A DNA stretch of 5,869 bases from Patescibacteria group bacterium (GTDB lineage Bacteria; Patescibacteriota; Patescibacteriia; JAGPKW01). The stretch lies in assembly GCA_018053685.1 (NCBI GenBank), contig JAGPKW010000014.1, forward strand, positions 6,704 to 12,572, written 5' to 3'. Each line of letters starts with the position of its first letter. Positions within the stretch are counted from its first letter, which is position 1. This document shows positions 5,695-5,869 of this stretch, in pieces. The position numbers and the translations under genes were made by a program. The notes below the pieces were generated by a model. That model had not been told where the DNA came from and did no database searches. It worked only from the letters and a program-made list of their open reading frames with translations.

Positions 5695-5726
5695 AAAATA
5701 TGAGAATTAAAAACTCCCATATTTTT
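5694..5726 (+). terminator. Probable terminator of uvrA
   Basis: AAAAATATG (5694-5702) pairs with CATATTTTT (5718-5726), and AG (5703-5704) with CT (5714-5715) after a two-base CC bulge. The descending arm ends in five T. The stem starts at the last base of the uvrA stop codon. It is A:T-rich and bulged, so weaker than the others in the window, but its position right after the stop supports it. Confidence 0.6.
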
Positions 5727-5793
5727 ATTAAATTATTAAAAAAAATAATAATTCTATTCTCAAAAATAAGAGCAAAAATTATCAGAGTTTAGA

Positions 5794-5865
5794 AAATAAT
5801 ATTATTATATTTAATTATAATTGATAAATTATAGAGAAAATATTTATCAAATAATAATATTATTT
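5794..5865. repeat. Nested AT-rich inverted repeat in the 3' non-coding region
   Basis: An outer 15-base arm (5794-5808, AAATAATATTATTAT) recurs as its exact reverse complement at 5851-5865. Inside, TTGATAAAT (5821-5829) pairs exactly with ATTTATCAA (5842-5850) around a 12-base loop. On the right side the inner and outer arms touch; on the left, 12 bases separate them. The rest of 5727-5869 holds no gene, tRNA or convincing promoter that I can see. The outer arm is pure A/T and could arise by chance in such DNA; the inner arm has only one G:C pair. Confidence 0.55.
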
Positions 5866-5869
5866 ATTT

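Noticed and set aside
5727..5869. A replication origin or CRISPR leader in the AT-rich tail.
   Set aside because: No DnaA box (TTATCCACA-like), no direct repeats with regular spacers and no adjoining origin or cas gene are visible; only inverted A/T repeats are seen.

Overview
This is a strongly AT-rich bacterial window (by eye under about 30% G+C) using the standard code; TGA is the stop of the first gene. It holds ordinary housekeeping genes, with no phage, insertion sequence, CRISPR array or defence locus visible. The organism makes peptidoglycan (uppP), has a short RRM-type RNA-binding protein, and uses a flavin-dependent thymidylate synthase of a long two-module form. This would fit an AT-rich spirochaete or another low-GC non-Firmicute lineage, but I cannot fix the phylum from the sequence alone.

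Layout from left to right: the 3' end of uppP (+, cut by the window edge) converges on a tRNA-Leu(CAA) gene (-). A short divergent promoter region follows, then an RRM RNA-binding protein gene (+) closed by a perfect palindromic terminator. Next come a 58-codon unrecognised gene (+) with a strong Shine-Dalgarno sequence, a two-way terminator, and tRNA-Leu(UAG) (-). After a second divergent promoter region come thyX (+) with its own terminator and uvrA (+), full length, with its own promoter and a 3' hairpin. The last 175 bases are AT-rich and non-coding and contain a nested inverted repeat.

Most genes look like single-gene transcription units: a hairpin terminator or a recognisable promoter lies between almost every pair of protein genes. 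The two tRNA-Leu genes sit the same way, each on the minus strand, facing a plus-strand gene end to end and diverging from the next plus-strand gene. ThyX (dTMP supply) and UvrA (nucleotide excision repair) are both DNA-maintenance genes, but their signals suggest separate transcription.

The most interesting point is in ThyX. The protein reads as two ThyX-like halves in which the active-site motifs are divided: the N-terminal half keeps the FEH and SGR elements but has LHL in place of RHR, while the C-terminal half keeps RHR and the late arginine but lacks the SGR segment. I see no convincing new multi-gene system here.
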